The notes under the pieces are model-generated. The model worked only from the letters and a program-made list of their open reading frames with translations, had not been told where the DNA came from and searched no databases. A DNA stretch of 10,411 bases from JAZRUF01 sp045652405 (GTDB lineage Bacteria > Bacillota > Clostridia > Oscillospirales > JAAYXM01), in NCBI GenBank assembly GCA_045652405.1, contig JAZRUF010000129.1:1-10411 (forward strand). The letters run 5' to 3'. Below, piece after piece: positions 1 to 7,260 of the stretch. The position numbers and the translations under genes were made by a program. How positions within the stretch are numbered: the first letter of the stretch is position 1; every line of letters begins with the position of its first letter.

Positions 1-1
1 T

Positions 2-1057
2 CGAAACTTGATTGATTTTATCGACATTTCCCCTGAAGAATTTGAAAATTTATATAAACTTTGCTCGGATATAATGGAGCATCCGTCAGATTATATCGAC
101 TCTTGCCGAGGTAAAGTTTCCGCAAATCTGTTTTACGAGCCGAGCACGCGCACAAACCTTTCCTTTCAGACCGCAATGCTTCGCCTAGGCGGAAGCGTTA
201 TAGGTTTTTCCGACCCCAACGCATCTTCGGTCTCCAAGGGTGAATCTCTTAAAGATACCGTCGCAATGATGTCAAATTATGCGGACGTAATAGTAATGCG
301 CAATCCGTGCGAAGGAGCAGCAAAAGCCGCGTCGCTCTATTCGCGTGTCCCGGTAATCAACGCCGGTGACGGCGGTCATCTTCATCCTACCCAGACCCTC
401 GCAGACCTTACTACCATACGCAAGCATTTAGGCAGGCTTGACAATATAAATATCGGTCTGTGCGGTGACCTCAAATACGGACGTACGGTTCATTCACTGA
501 TAAAAGCGCTCTCCCGCTATCCGGGCGTTAAGTTCCACTTAATCTCCCCGCGTGAGCTTCAGATTCCCGACTACGTCCGCCGCTTTATGGACACTCACAA
601 TCAAAAGTATATTGAGATAACAAGCCTTGAAGCCACGATTGACAGTCTGGATGTATTATATATGACTCGTATCCAGAAGGAGCGCTTTGCACGTATTTCA
701 GATTACAACAAGCACAAAAATGCGTATATCCTCACTAAATCAAAACTCAGCAGTGCACGGGACAGCCTTCTCGTGATGCATCCACTGCCGCGCGTGGATG
801 AAATAAATGTTGATGTTGACAATGACCCGCGCGCGCTCTACTTTAAGCAGGCAGGATACGGCATGTATATGCGCATGGCGCTTCTCAAGACAATACTTGA
901 AAATAAGCCCATGGATGCCGCACCGTGTGACATTGGAGGTTGCCGCTGTAAAAATCCTCGTTGCATAACTCAGACCGAGCTATATCTCCCCCGCCTTGAA
1001 AAGCAGGTCGGCGACTCTCTCTGCTGTGAATATTGTGACAAGGAAATTTCAATTTAA
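2..1057 (+). CDS. pyrB: Aspartate carbamoyltransferase catalytic chain with C-terminal PyrI-like zinc domain (5' end cut)
   Basis: Carbamoyl phosphate plus L-aspartate gives N-carbamoyl-L-aspartate, the committed step of pyrimidine synthesis in the cytosol. Counting from the TTG at position 8 as residue 1, the protein has the carbamoyl-phosphate motif STRT (46-49), the 80s-loop lysine in SVSKGES (K77), HPTQT (126-130), GDLKYGRTVHS (153-163), MTRIQKER (219-226) and HPLPRVDE (258-265). These match E. coli PyrB closely. After the usual catalytic end (about residue 300) it continues for about 45 residues with C314-x4-C319 and C340-x2-C343, then KEIS. This resembles the zinc domain of PyrI (C-x4-C, C-x2-C, ending KEFS). 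The nucleotide-binding allosteric half of PyrI is absent. The frame is open to the window edge and upstream codons read RN before LIDF, so the true start probably lies just outside. The TTG at 8 would have no visible ribosome site. A terminator follows directly. Confidence 0.93.
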   Translation, partial: RNLIDFIDISPEEFENLYKLCSDIMEHPSDYIDSCRGKVSANLFYEPSTRTNLSFQTAMLRLGGSVIGFSDPNASSVSKGESLKDTVAMMSNYADVIVMRNPCEGAAKAASLYSRVPVINAGDGGHLHPTQTLADLTTIRKHLGRLDNINIGLCGDLKYGRTVHSLIKALSRYPGVKFHLISPRELQIPDYVRRFMDTHNQKYIEITSLEATIDSLDVLYMTRIQKERFARISDYNKHKNAYILTKSKLSSARDSLLVMHPLPRVDEINVDVDNDPRALYFKQAGYGMYMRMALLKTILENKPMDAAPCDIGGCRCKNPRCITQTELYLPRLEKQVGDSLCCEYCDKEISI

Positions 1058-1061
1058 CCTA

Positions 1062-1096
1062 AAAAGCCTTTCTGTCTATAGCGCAGAGAGGCTTTT
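1062..1096 (+). terminator. Intrinsic terminator after pyrB
   Basis: A 13-bp stem pairs 1062-1074 with 1084-1096 and contains one G-U pair, around a 9-nt loop. The left arm starts AAAAGCC and the right arm ends GGCTTTT, so the U-tract is part of the stem and the signal could also work on the minus strand. It starts 5 bases after the pyrB stop codon and separates pyrB from the two-component genes. Confidence 0.75.
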
Positions 1097-1157
1097 ACGA
1101 TATAGACCTATTATTACCATCATACCCTAAAAAAACTATATAAGAAGGGATATTGAC

Positions 1158-1826
1158 ATGATATATTGTGTAGAAGACGACAGCAGCATCCGCGATTTAA
1201 TGATTTATACGCTAAATGCCTCCGGTTTTGAAGCGGCAGGCTTTTCCGATGCATCCGCACTCTTTGATGCCCTTTTAAAGAACACCCCTGAACTCATAAT
1301 GCTTGACATAATGCTCCCCGGATGCGACGGCATAGAAATTTTAAAACGCCTTCGCTCGCAGAATTCGACCGCGCATATCCCGGTCATCATGGCGACCGCC
1401 AAAGGTACCGAATACGATAAAGTTATAGGCCTTGACTTAGGCGCGGACGATTACCTTGCAAAACCTTTCGGCATGATGGAAATGGTCTCCCGCATAAAAG
1501 CTGTACTGCGACGCACCGGAGCGCGTGAAAACAAAAAACTTTTGCAAATCGGAAATCTCATACTCAGTCCGAGTGAACACACGGTCACCTCTGAAAATGA
1601 CCGCATACAGCTTACATTAAAGGAATTTGAGCTACTGCGTCTTTTTATGGAAAATCCCGGACGTGCATTCACCCGTGAGCAACTTCTATCAAGTATATGG
1701 GGCACGGATTTTCTCGGTGAAACGCGCACCGTCGATGTACATATAGGTACTCTGCGTACAAAACTCCGCAGTTGCGGAGAGTATATCCAAACCGTACGCG
1801 GCGTAGGCTACAGAATGGAGGCATAA
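1158..1826 (+). CDS. OmpR/PhoB-family response regulator (PhoP-like)
   Basis: Cytoplasmic DNA-binding transcription factor switched on by phosphorylation from the kinase encoded directly downstream. The receiver domain spans about residues 1-118, with acidic pocket D7-D8, phosphoacceptor D50 in IMLDIMLPG, the switch threonine T80 and the conserved K102 in LAKPF. The winged-helix effector domain (about 127-222) has LTLKEFELL, the recognition-helix region TRTVDVHIGTLRTKLR (189-204) and the C-terminal RGVGYRM. The length of 222 aa is normal for the family. The ATG is preceded by AAGGGA (1145-1150), 7 nt upstream. The gene lies 4 nt before the kinase gene, so the two are almost certainly co-transcribed and translationally linked. 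Phosphate control (PhoP/PhoB) is inferred from the PhoR-like partner, the Na+/phosphate symporter next door and the Pho-box-like repeats at 3539-3571; sequence alone does not prove it among OmpR-family paralogues. I see no convincing promoter in the 60 bases between the pyrB terminator and the start. Confidence 0.93.
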   Translation: MIYCVEDDSSIRDLMIYTLNASGFEAAGFSDASALFDALLKNTPELIMLDIMLPGCDGIEILKRLRSQNSTAHIPVIMATAKGTEYDKVIGLDLGADDYLAKPFGMMEMVSRIKAVLRRTGARENKKLLQIGNLILSPSEHTVTSENDRIQLTLKEFELLRLFMENPGRAFTREQLLSSIWGTDFLGETRTVDVHIGTLRTKLRSCGEYIQTVRGVGYRMEA

Positions 1827-1833
1827 ACAAGTG
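1815..1833 (+). promoter_or_regulatory. Ribosome binding site and GTG start of the kinase
   Basis: ATGGAGG at 1815-1821 lies inside the last codons of the response regulator, 9 nt before a GTG at 1831-1833. It supports the GTG as the start of the kinase and implies translational coupling, because ribosomes finishing the regulator stop at 1826. Confidence 0.7.
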
Positions 1834-3486
1834 ACAAAGCGAATTTTCCGCTCAATCTCCATAGCCGCAATAGCAGTTTTTTGCACATCTCTTTTTCTGA
1901 CAGTAGGCATCTTATACGATTATTTCTCAGAAACTCAGCGAAATGAGCTTAAAACTCAAACCCTTTTAGCCGCTCAAACATTTACAATCGAAGGCGAAGC
2001 ATTTTTTGAAACCTCCTCCACCCACGATTTCCGCATAACACGCATAGCCGCCGACGGCGCAGTTTTATATGACAGTGCCATCGATAAAACCAAAGCAGAG
2101 AATCATTTAACCCGCAAAGAAATACAATCCGCTCTGCATTCAGGCTACGGCGAAAGCTCACGTTTTTCCTCTACCGCTAATCGCCGCTCACTTTATTCTG
2201 CCAAAAAACTACCCGATGGAACAGTTCTCCGCCTTTCAGTCCCACAAAGCTCAATTATAATTCTTCTTTTTGACACATTAAAACCAATATGCATAATTTT
2301 CTTTGCAGCTATTATATTATCAACAATTTTGGCATCGCGCCTTGCAAAAAAAATCGTTCAGCCTCTAAATAAATTAGATTTGGACAATCCTCTTTCAAAC
2401 AAAGATTATTCCGAATTATCCCCTCTTTTCAGAAGGCTCGATTTGCAACAGCGTGAGCTCACCCGCCAGGAAAGCCAGCTAAAAAGGAAAGAAACCGAGT
2501 TTGATGCAGTAACTGCCAATATGAGCGAAGGCCTTATCCTATTAAACGACAACGGCATAATTCTCAGCATCAATCCCGCAGCAAAAAAAATATTAGAAGC
2601 CGACCACCGTTGCGTAGGCAAAAACATTTTAGAAATAAATTACTCTACCGAGCTGCAAAATCTACTTTCCGAAGCACTTGGCGGCTCGGATTGCCAAACA
2701 CAGCTTACTCTTTCGGCAGGTAAATATCAATTTAATGCCAATCCGGTAACCTCAGAAAATCATGTATCCGGCGCAGTTATTCTTATGTTTAACGTAACCG
2801 AAAAAGAAAACGCCGAACAAATGCGCCGCGAATTTACCGCCAACGTTTCCCATGAGCTGAAAACTCCTCTGCACTCCATTTCCGGATACGCAGAGCTTAT
2901 GCAAAACGGCCTGGTAAAACCGCAGGACATCAATTCTTTTTCCGAAAAAATATATTCCGAGGCTCAGCGTATGATACGGCTGGTTGACGACATTATAAAA
3001 CTCTCACGTTTAGATGAAGGCGCAAACTCAGAGCAGTGTGAACCCGTAAACCTTTACACCATTTCAAAAGAGGTCCTATGTAGCCTTCAACCCGCGGCAG
3101 AGCTTGCAAATGTGTCCCTTGCAGTCACAGGTGAGGATGCAGAAATCTATGCATTTCCCCAACATATCCGCGGCATAATATTCAATCTGTGCGATAATGC
3201 GATAAAATATAACCGCCCGGGCGGCAGTGTTGAAGTTAAGATAACCTCAACCGAGAATGCAGCCTGCATTACTGTTTGTGACACCGGAATAGGAATTCCC
3301 GCGGAGCACCACAACCGCATTTTCGAGCGTTTTTACAGTGTTGACCGAAGCCATTCAAAGGAAATTGGCGGAACCGGTCTGGGACTTTCAATCGTAAAAC
3401 ATGCCGCAAAACTTCACAACGCAAAAATCGAGCTTTCAAGCATCGTGGATAAAGGAACTACTATCTCCGTGCATTTCCCAAAATAA
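1831..3486 (+). CDS. PAS-containing sensor histidine kinase (PhoR-like)
   Basis: Inner-membrane sensor kinase that would autophosphorylate on histidine and pass the phosphate to the regulator upstream. Order of parts in 551 aa: TM1 (about 10-31); extracytoplasmic domain (about 32-145) with the pattern RITRIAADGAVLYDS and LPDGTVLRLSV seen in many clostridial PhoR-type kinases; TM2 (about 150-170); a short HAMP-like linker and helix (about 170-223); PAS domain (about 224-325, MSEGLILLNDNG); and HisKA with phosphoacceptor H341 in NVSHELKTPL. The HATPase domain has N-box NLCDNAIKY (452-460), G1 DTGIGIP (484-490), F-box FERFYSVDRSHS (498-509) and G2 GGTGLGLS (513-520). All catalytic boxes are intact. 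This is the architecture of Bacillus PhoR, a 579-aa protein. The signal sensed cannot be read from the sequence; phosphate limitation is inferred from the neighbouring symporter. A strong terminator follows. Confidence 0.93.
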   Translation: MTKRIFRSISIAAIAVFCTSLFLTVGILYDYFSETQRNELKTQTLLAAQTFTIEGEAFFETSSTHDFRITRIAADGAVLYDSAIDKTKAENHLTRKEIQSALHSGYGESSRFSSTANRRSLYSAKKLPDGTVLRLSVPQSSIIILLFDTLKPICIIFFAAIILSTILASRLAKKIVQPLNKLDLDNPLSNKDYSELSPLFRRLDLQQRELTRQESQLKRKETEFDAVTANMSEGLILLNDNGIILSINPAAKKILEADHRCVGKNILEINYSTELQNLLSEALGGSDCQTQLTLSAGKYQFNANPVTSENHVSGAVILMFNVTEKENAEQMRREFTANVSHELKTPLHSISGYAELMQNGLVKPQDINSFSEKIYSEAQRMIRLVDDIIKLSRLDEGANSEQCEPVNLYTISKEVLCSLQPAAELANVSLAVTGEDAEIYAFPQHIRGIIFNLCDNAIKYNRPGGSVEVKITSTENAACITVCDTGIGIPAEHHNRIFERFYSVDRSHSKEIGGTGLGLSIVKHAAKLHNAKIELSSIVDKGTTISVHFPK

Positions 3487-3498
3487 AAAATTTTTATA

Positions 3499-3540
3499 AG
3501 CGCACTGCCATAATTTACCGGCAGTGCGCTCTCTCTATTT
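3499..3540 (+). terminator. Intrinsic terminator after the two-component operon
   Basis: A perfect 11-bp GC-rich stem pairs 3499-3509 (AGCGCACTGCC) with 3520-3530, with a 10-nt AT-rich loop, followed by the pyrimidine/T-rich tail CTCTCTATTTT. It lies 12 nt after the kinase stop and so insulates the symporter, which must have its own promoter. Confidence 0.85.
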
Positions 3541-3579
3541 TACAAAGATTTTACATACACTTTAAATAACCACGTTAGA
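3539..3579 (+). promoter_or_regulatory. Pho-box-like array of 11-bp direct repeats
   Basis: Three hexamers lie exactly 11 bp apart: TTTACA at 3539-3544, TTTACA at 3550-3555 and TTTAAA at 3561-3566. A poorer GTTAGA at 3574-3579 is 2 bp out of phase. PhoP of Bacillus binds direct repeats of TT(A/C/T)A(C/T)A separated by about 5 bp upstream of phosphate genes, and OmpR-family proteins generally bind such helically phased repeats. The array sits about 60-100 bp before a Na+/phosphate symporter start and directly follows a PhoP/PhoR-like pair. The placement fits an activator site. That PhoP binds here is inference. Confidence 0.6.
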
Positions 3580-3604
3580 TTAATCCTAAATAATGCTATA
3601 TGAT
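3575..3604 (+). promoter_or_regulatory. Candidate activator-dependent promoter of the symporter
   Basis: A -10-like TATGAT at 3599-3604 has only a poor -35 (TTAGAT, 3575-3580, 18-bp spacer). A weak -35 next to the Pho-box-like array is what an activated promoter would look like. The placement is tentative, since this AT-rich stretch offers other -10 choices. Confidence 0.35.
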
Positions 3605-3638
3605 ATATTTGACAAAATTTGAGAAAGGCAGAAAAAAA

Positions 3639-5384
3639 ATGGATTTTTTTAATTTACTTACTCTCATAGGTGGCTTATGCCTATTCCTTTTCGGAATGAA
3701 TATCATGGGGCAAGCCTTGGAGCGCCGCGCTGGAAATAAACTCCGCTCGCTCCTTAGTAAACTAACCACCAATAAACTCGCCGGTCTTTTGACCGGACTT
3801 GGCGTTACTGCTATTATACAAAGCTCATCGGCTACAACGGTTATGGTGGTAGGCTTTGTAAACTCAGGTCTAATGTCCTTAAAGCAAGCAATTAACGTAA
3901 TTATGGGCGCAAATATAGGAACAACCGTCACAGCATGGATCCTAAGCCTTAGCGGTATCGCAAGTGACAGTTTTTTCATCCGCCTATTAAAGCCTACTTC
4001 ATTTACACCTATTTTGGCGCTCATCGGAATAATCTTCTATATGTTCTGCAAGAGCAGCAAGAAGAAGGACACCGGCATGATTCTCTTAGGCTTTGCCACT
4101 CTCATGTTTGGCATGGACGCTATGTCCGGCGCAGTAAGTGGGCTGCAACATGTCCCGGCTTTCCAAAATATGTTTCTTCTCTTTAAAAATCCCATCCTCG
4201 GCATGCTTGCCGGCGCAATCCTCACCGCAATCATCCAGTCAAGCTCGGCATCTGTCGGCATTTTGCAGGCACTTGCCTTTACCGGTCAGGTATCATATGC
4301 AGCCGCAATCCCGATAATCATGGGTCAGAACATAGGAACTTGTATAACCGCAATTCTCTCCTCTTTTGGTGCAAATAAAAACGCAAAACGCGCAGCGCTT
4401 GTTCACTTAAGCTTCAATGTAATAGGAACCATCGTCTGGTTATCGGCTTTCTGCATATTAAGTGCAGTATTCTCCCCCGCAATTTTGGACGCACCCGCAT
4501 CCGTATTCGGCATTGCAGTTTGCCACTCAATTTTTAATATCCTCTGCACAATCTTGCTTCTCCCCATGGCAGGATTTTTGGAAAGGCTCGTCAACAAGCT
4601 TGTACCGGATGCCAAAACCCCCGAGCACAATGCAGAACTTGATGAGAGACTTCTCACCACCCCGCCCATGGCACTCGAGCGTTGCCGCGCAATTGCCGCG
4701 CAAATGTCAGACGCTTCCATATCCGCACTGAAAAAATCCCTGTCATCAATGAACACCTACTCCTCTTCCCTTGCATCCGACGTGCGCGAGCTCGAGGAAA
4801 AGAGCGACCACTTTGAGGACGCACTCGGAACATACCTGGTAAAACTCAGCACAAAATCCATAAGCGAGGCGGACAGCCGCGAATCCGCAATGCTCTTAAA
4901 GGCTATAGGTGACTTTGAGCGTATATCTGACCACAGTGTTAACATTCTCGAAGCTGTCGAGGAAATGAAGGATAAGGAATTTGTATTCTCCGACTCGGCT
5001 TTGAAAGAACTCTCCGTTCTGTTTGACGCGGTAAATGAAATACTTGACTTGACATCAACCGCATTTAAACTAAATGATTTAGATGCCGCATACCGTGTCG
5101 AGCCGCTTGAACAAGTAATAGATAAAATAAAGGAAGAACTTCGCTCTCGTCATATTGACCGTCTCCAGCAAGGCACATGCAGTATAGAAGCTGGCTTTGT
5201 ATGGTCCGATTTACTCACAAACTTAGAGCGTACCTCCGACCACTGCTCGAACATCGCCGGATGTGTAATTGACCTTTCTCAGCGCACAATGAATATCCAT
5301 CAGTCACTCCGCGCACTAAAAAGCGACGACATAAAGTTTAAAGAGGAATATGAGAAATACTCCTCTAAATATACACTTGCCTGA
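3639..5384 (+). CDS. Na+/phosphate symporter (NptA/YjbB-type) with C-terminal PhoU-like domain
   Basis: Membrane protein of the Na/Pi-cotransporter II family, expected to couple phosphate movement to sodium. From the ATG at 3639 (581 aa), the N-terminal half (about 1-315) is hydrophobic and holds two inverted-repeat halves, each with the family signature QSSSA (61-65 and 200-204), flanked by GANIGTTVTA (90-99) and GQNIGTCITA (229-238). The C-terminal half (about 340-560) is helical and PhoU-like, with repeated E-x3-D signatures in DFERISDHS (425-433) and NLERTSDHC (528-536). The start at 3639 is chosen over the in-frame ATG at 3600 because MDFFNLLTLIGGL is the family's usual N-terminus and GAAAGG at 3623-3628 is well placed (10 nt), whereas the earlier start adds 13 charged residues before the first helix. 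It is probably controlled by the adjacent two-component pair through the repeats at 3539-3571. Direction of transport (uptake or export, as reported for E. coli YjbB) cannot be told from the sequence. Confidence 0.93.
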   Translation: MDFFNLLTLIGGLCLFLFGMNIMGQALERRAGNKLRSLLSKLTTNKLAGLLTGLGVTAIIQSSSATTVMVVGFVNSGLMSLKQAINVIMGANIGTTVTAWILSLSGIASDSFFIRLLKPTSFTPILALIGIIFYMFCKSSKKKDTGMILLGFATLMFGMDAMSGAVSGLQHVPAFQNMFLLFKNPILGMLAGAILTAIIQSSSASVGILQALAFTGQVSYAAAIPIIMGQNIGTCITAILSSFGANKNAKRAALVHLSFNVIGTIVWLSAFCILSAVFSPAILDAPASVFGIAVCHSIFNILCTILLLPMAGFLERLVNKLVPDAKTPEHNAELDERLLTTPPMALERCRAIAAQMSDASISALKKSLSSMNTYSSSLASDVRELEEKSDHFEDALGTYLVKLSTKSISEADSRESAMLLKAIGDFERISDHSVNILEAVEEMKDKEFVFSDSALKELSVLFDAVNEILDLTSTAFKLNDLDAAYRVEPLEQVIDKIKEELRSRHIDRLQQGTCSIEAGFVWSDLLTNLERTSDHCSNIAGCVIDLSQRTMNIHQSLRALKSDDIKFKEEYEKYSSKYTLA

Positions 5385-5392
5385 TATACAAC

Positions 5393-5433
5393 AACCACCG
5401 CCGTGAAAAACTTATCACAGCGGTGGTTTTATC
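5393..5433 (+). terminator. Intrinsic terminator after the symporter
   Basis: Stem AACCACCGC (5393-5401) pairs with GCGGTGGTT (5420-5428). One C-A mismatch separates it from a further 4-bp inner stem (GTGA 5403-5406 with TCAC 5415-5418). A T-rich tail TTTTATCT follows. It starts 8 nt after the symporter stop. Confidence 0.85.
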
Positions 5434-5472
5434 TACTCTGCCAAAGTTTTTTCCGGATTTTTTACAATTTGC

Positions 5473-5507
5473 TTGAGTATTGCAGGTACTTTGTGGTAAA
5501 ATATACT
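5473..5507 (+). promoter_or_regulatory. Candidate sigma-A promoter of glnS-gltX
   Basis: Two overlapping choices are visible. One is TTGAGT (5473-5478) with the extended -10 TGGTAAAAT (5494-5502), spacer 18. The other is TTGCAG (5480-5485) with TATACT (5502-5507), spacer 16. Either would begin transcription about 45-55 nt before the glnS start. The leader is too short for a T-box riboswitch, and I see no hairpin array in it. Confidence 0.5.
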
Positions 5508-5563
5508 GTAACATTAAAATATGTGTAGTTTTACGTAAATAATCTGCGGAGGATTTAAGACAT

Positions 5564-7240
5564 ATGGATACAAATTTCGAAAGCAAAAATTTTATACATG
5601 AGGCGATTGACGAAGATTTGTCAGCCGCAAAATGCTCCACCCCGATTCATACGCGCTTTCCGCCCGAGCCCAACGGCTATCTGCACATAGGCAGCGCAAA
5701 AGCTATATGGATAAGTGCGGGCACGGCTGAAAAGTACAACGGTGTTTTCAACCTGCGTTATGATGATACTAACCCGGTACGCGAGGATGACGAATACGTC
5801 CGCTCAATCGAGGAGGATTTACGCTGGCTGGGTGCTGAGCCGACAGGCGGCATCTTCTACGGTTCCGATTATTTTGAAAAATGCTACGAATACGCAGTAG
5901 GTCTTATCAAAAAAGGCAAGGCATATGTATGTGACCTTACCGCCGACCAAATGCGCGAGTACCGCGGAACCCTCACCGAGCCGGGCAAGAACAGTCCGTA
6001 CCGTGACCGCTCAGTCGAAGAAAATTTAGACCTGTTTGAGCGCATGAAAAACGGCGAGTTTGAGGACGGTGCACGTACCCTCCGCGCAAAGATTGATATG
6101 GCATCCCCGAACATGAATATGCGTGACCCGGCAATTTACCGAATTGTTCACACCGCGCATCACCGCCAGGGCAACAAGTGGTGCATCTACCCGCTCTATG
6201 ACTTTGCTCATCCTATCCAGGATGCACTTGAGGGAATAACCCATTCACTATGCTCAATTGAGTTTGAAGACCATCGCCCGCTCTACGACTGGGTTGTCCG
6301 CGAAATTGGTTTTGAAAAGCCGCCGCGCCAGATTGAATTTGCGCGCCTTAACATGACATATACCGTCATGTCTAAGCGTTATCTGCGCCAGCTCGTCGAA
6401 GAAAAGTATGTAGACGGTTGGAACGACCCGAGAATGCCTACTCTCTCCGGTCTGCGCCGCCGCGGATACACCCCCGAGGCAATCCGCAATTTCTGCGACC
6501 GTATAGGCATCGCAAAGACCTACAGCGTTGTTGACTACTCATTCCTTGAGCACTGTATCCGCGAGGACTTAAACTCCAAGGCGACACGCGCTATGGCAGT
6601 TCTTCGCCCGATAAAGCTTGTTATTGACAATTACCCTGAGGGTCAGACCGAATACTTTGAAGCGGTTAATAATCCCGAGGACCCGAGCTCCGGCACACAT
6701 AAAGTCCCCTTCTCTAAGGAACTCTATATCGAAGAAGATGACTTCATGGCAGAACCGGTAAAAGGTTACTTCCGCCTGTTCCCGGGCAACGAAGTTCGCC
6801 TTAAATATGCTTACTATGTGCGTTGCACAGATTTCAAGACAGACGAAAACGGCCGTGTAATAGAAGTTCATGCGATATATGACCCCGAGTCCAAGGGCGG
6901 TTCAACGCCTGACGGCCGCAAGGTTCGCGGAACTATCCATTGGGTAAGCGCTAATGATGCAGTCGATGCCGAGGTTCGCCTTTACGACAACCTCTTTACT
7001 ACTGCAAACCCGGGCGATGTTCCCGAGGGCGGAAGCTTTACAGATAATGTAAACCCCGACTCATTGCAGATTCTCTCTGGCTGTAAGTTAGAGCCGATGC
7101 TCAAGGATGTTGAGGCTCCCGCAAGCTTCCAGTTCTTACGCATGGGATACTTCTGCGTAGATGAAAAGCTTTCAAAGCCCGGCGCACTCGTCTTTAACCG
7201 CACGGTATCGTTAAAAGATTCTTGGGCAAAAAAGAAATAA
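5564..7240 (+). CDS. glnS: Glutaminyl-tRNA synthetase
   Basis: Class Ib aminoacyl-tRNA synthetase joining glutamine to tRNA-Gln with ATP in the cytosol. Its 558 aa match the E. coli enzyme (554 aa) in length and in motif order: TRFPPEPNGYLHIG (30-43), YDDTNP (66-71), the long GlnRS-specific segment with YPLYDFAHPIQDALEGITHS (209-228), the KMSKS-type loop VMSKR (268-272), and then the two beta-barrel anticodon-binding domains (about 345-545). The first signature reads HIGS (41-44), where E. coli has HIGH; otherwise the active site looks intact. GGAGG at 5548-5552 precedes the ATG by 11 nt. It is the first gene of a two-gene operon with gltX, 20 nt apart. The length and the catalytic-core signatures distinguish GlnRS from the GluRS next door. 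Its presence means glutamine can be charged directly, unlike in Bacillus, which uses transamidation. Whether GatCAB also exists here cannot be seen. Confidence 0.97.
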   Translation: MDTNFESKNFIHEAIDEDLSAAKCSTPIHTRFPPEPNGYLHIGSAKAIWISAGTAEKYNGVFNLRYDDTNPVREDDEYVRSIEEDLRWLGAEPTGGIFYGSDYFEKCYEYAVGLIKKGKAYVCDLTADQMREYRGTLTEPGKNSPYRDRSVEENLDLFERMKNGEFEDGARTLRAKIDMASPNMNMRDPAIYRIVHTAHHRQGNKWCIYPLYDFAHPIQDALEGITHSLCSIEFEDHRPLYDWVVREIGFEKPPRQIEFARLNMTYTVMSKRYLRQLVEEKYVDGWNDPRMPTLSGLRRRGYTPEAIRNFCDRIGIAKTYSVVDYSFLEHCIREDLNSKATRAMAVLRPIKLVIDNYPEGQTEYFEAVNNPEDPSSGTHKVPFSKELYIEEDDFMAEPVKGYFRLFPGNEVRLKYAYYVRCTDFKTDENGRVIEVHAIYDPESKGGSTPDGRKVRGTIHWVSANDAVDAEVRLYDNLFTTANPGDVPEGGSFTDNVNPDSLQILSGCKLEPMLKDVEAPASFQFLRMGYFCVDEKLSKPGALVFNRTVSLKDSWAKKK

Positions 7241-7260
7241 AAAAGCGACGGTGAATATAA

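Noticed and set aside
1109..1142. Promoter for the response regulator (TATTAT at 1109, TATATA at 1137)
   Set aside because: The first -10-like match has no -35 and abuts the terminator stem; the second would start transcription at the ribosome binding site.
3539..3571. The TTTACA repeats as a CRISPR or tandem satellite
   Set aside because: The units are only 11 bp, occur three times, and lie at the spacing expected for a response-regulator binding site.
3600..3638. Longer N-terminus for the symporter from an ATG at 3600
   Set aside because: It adds a charged 13-residue leader not usual for the family, overlaps the probable -10 region, and has no ribosome site, whereas the ATG at 3639 has GAAAGG upstream.
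3596..4024. Antisense open frame of 142 codons over the 5' part of the symporter
   Set aside because: It is fully covered by a confidently identified membrane protein gene on the other strand, has no recognisable domain, and is typical of shadow frames.
5431..5563. T-box leader upstream of glnS
   Set aside because: The stretch between the terminator and the gene is about 130 nt, the likely transcript leader is about 50 nt, and no specifier stem or antiterminator is visible.
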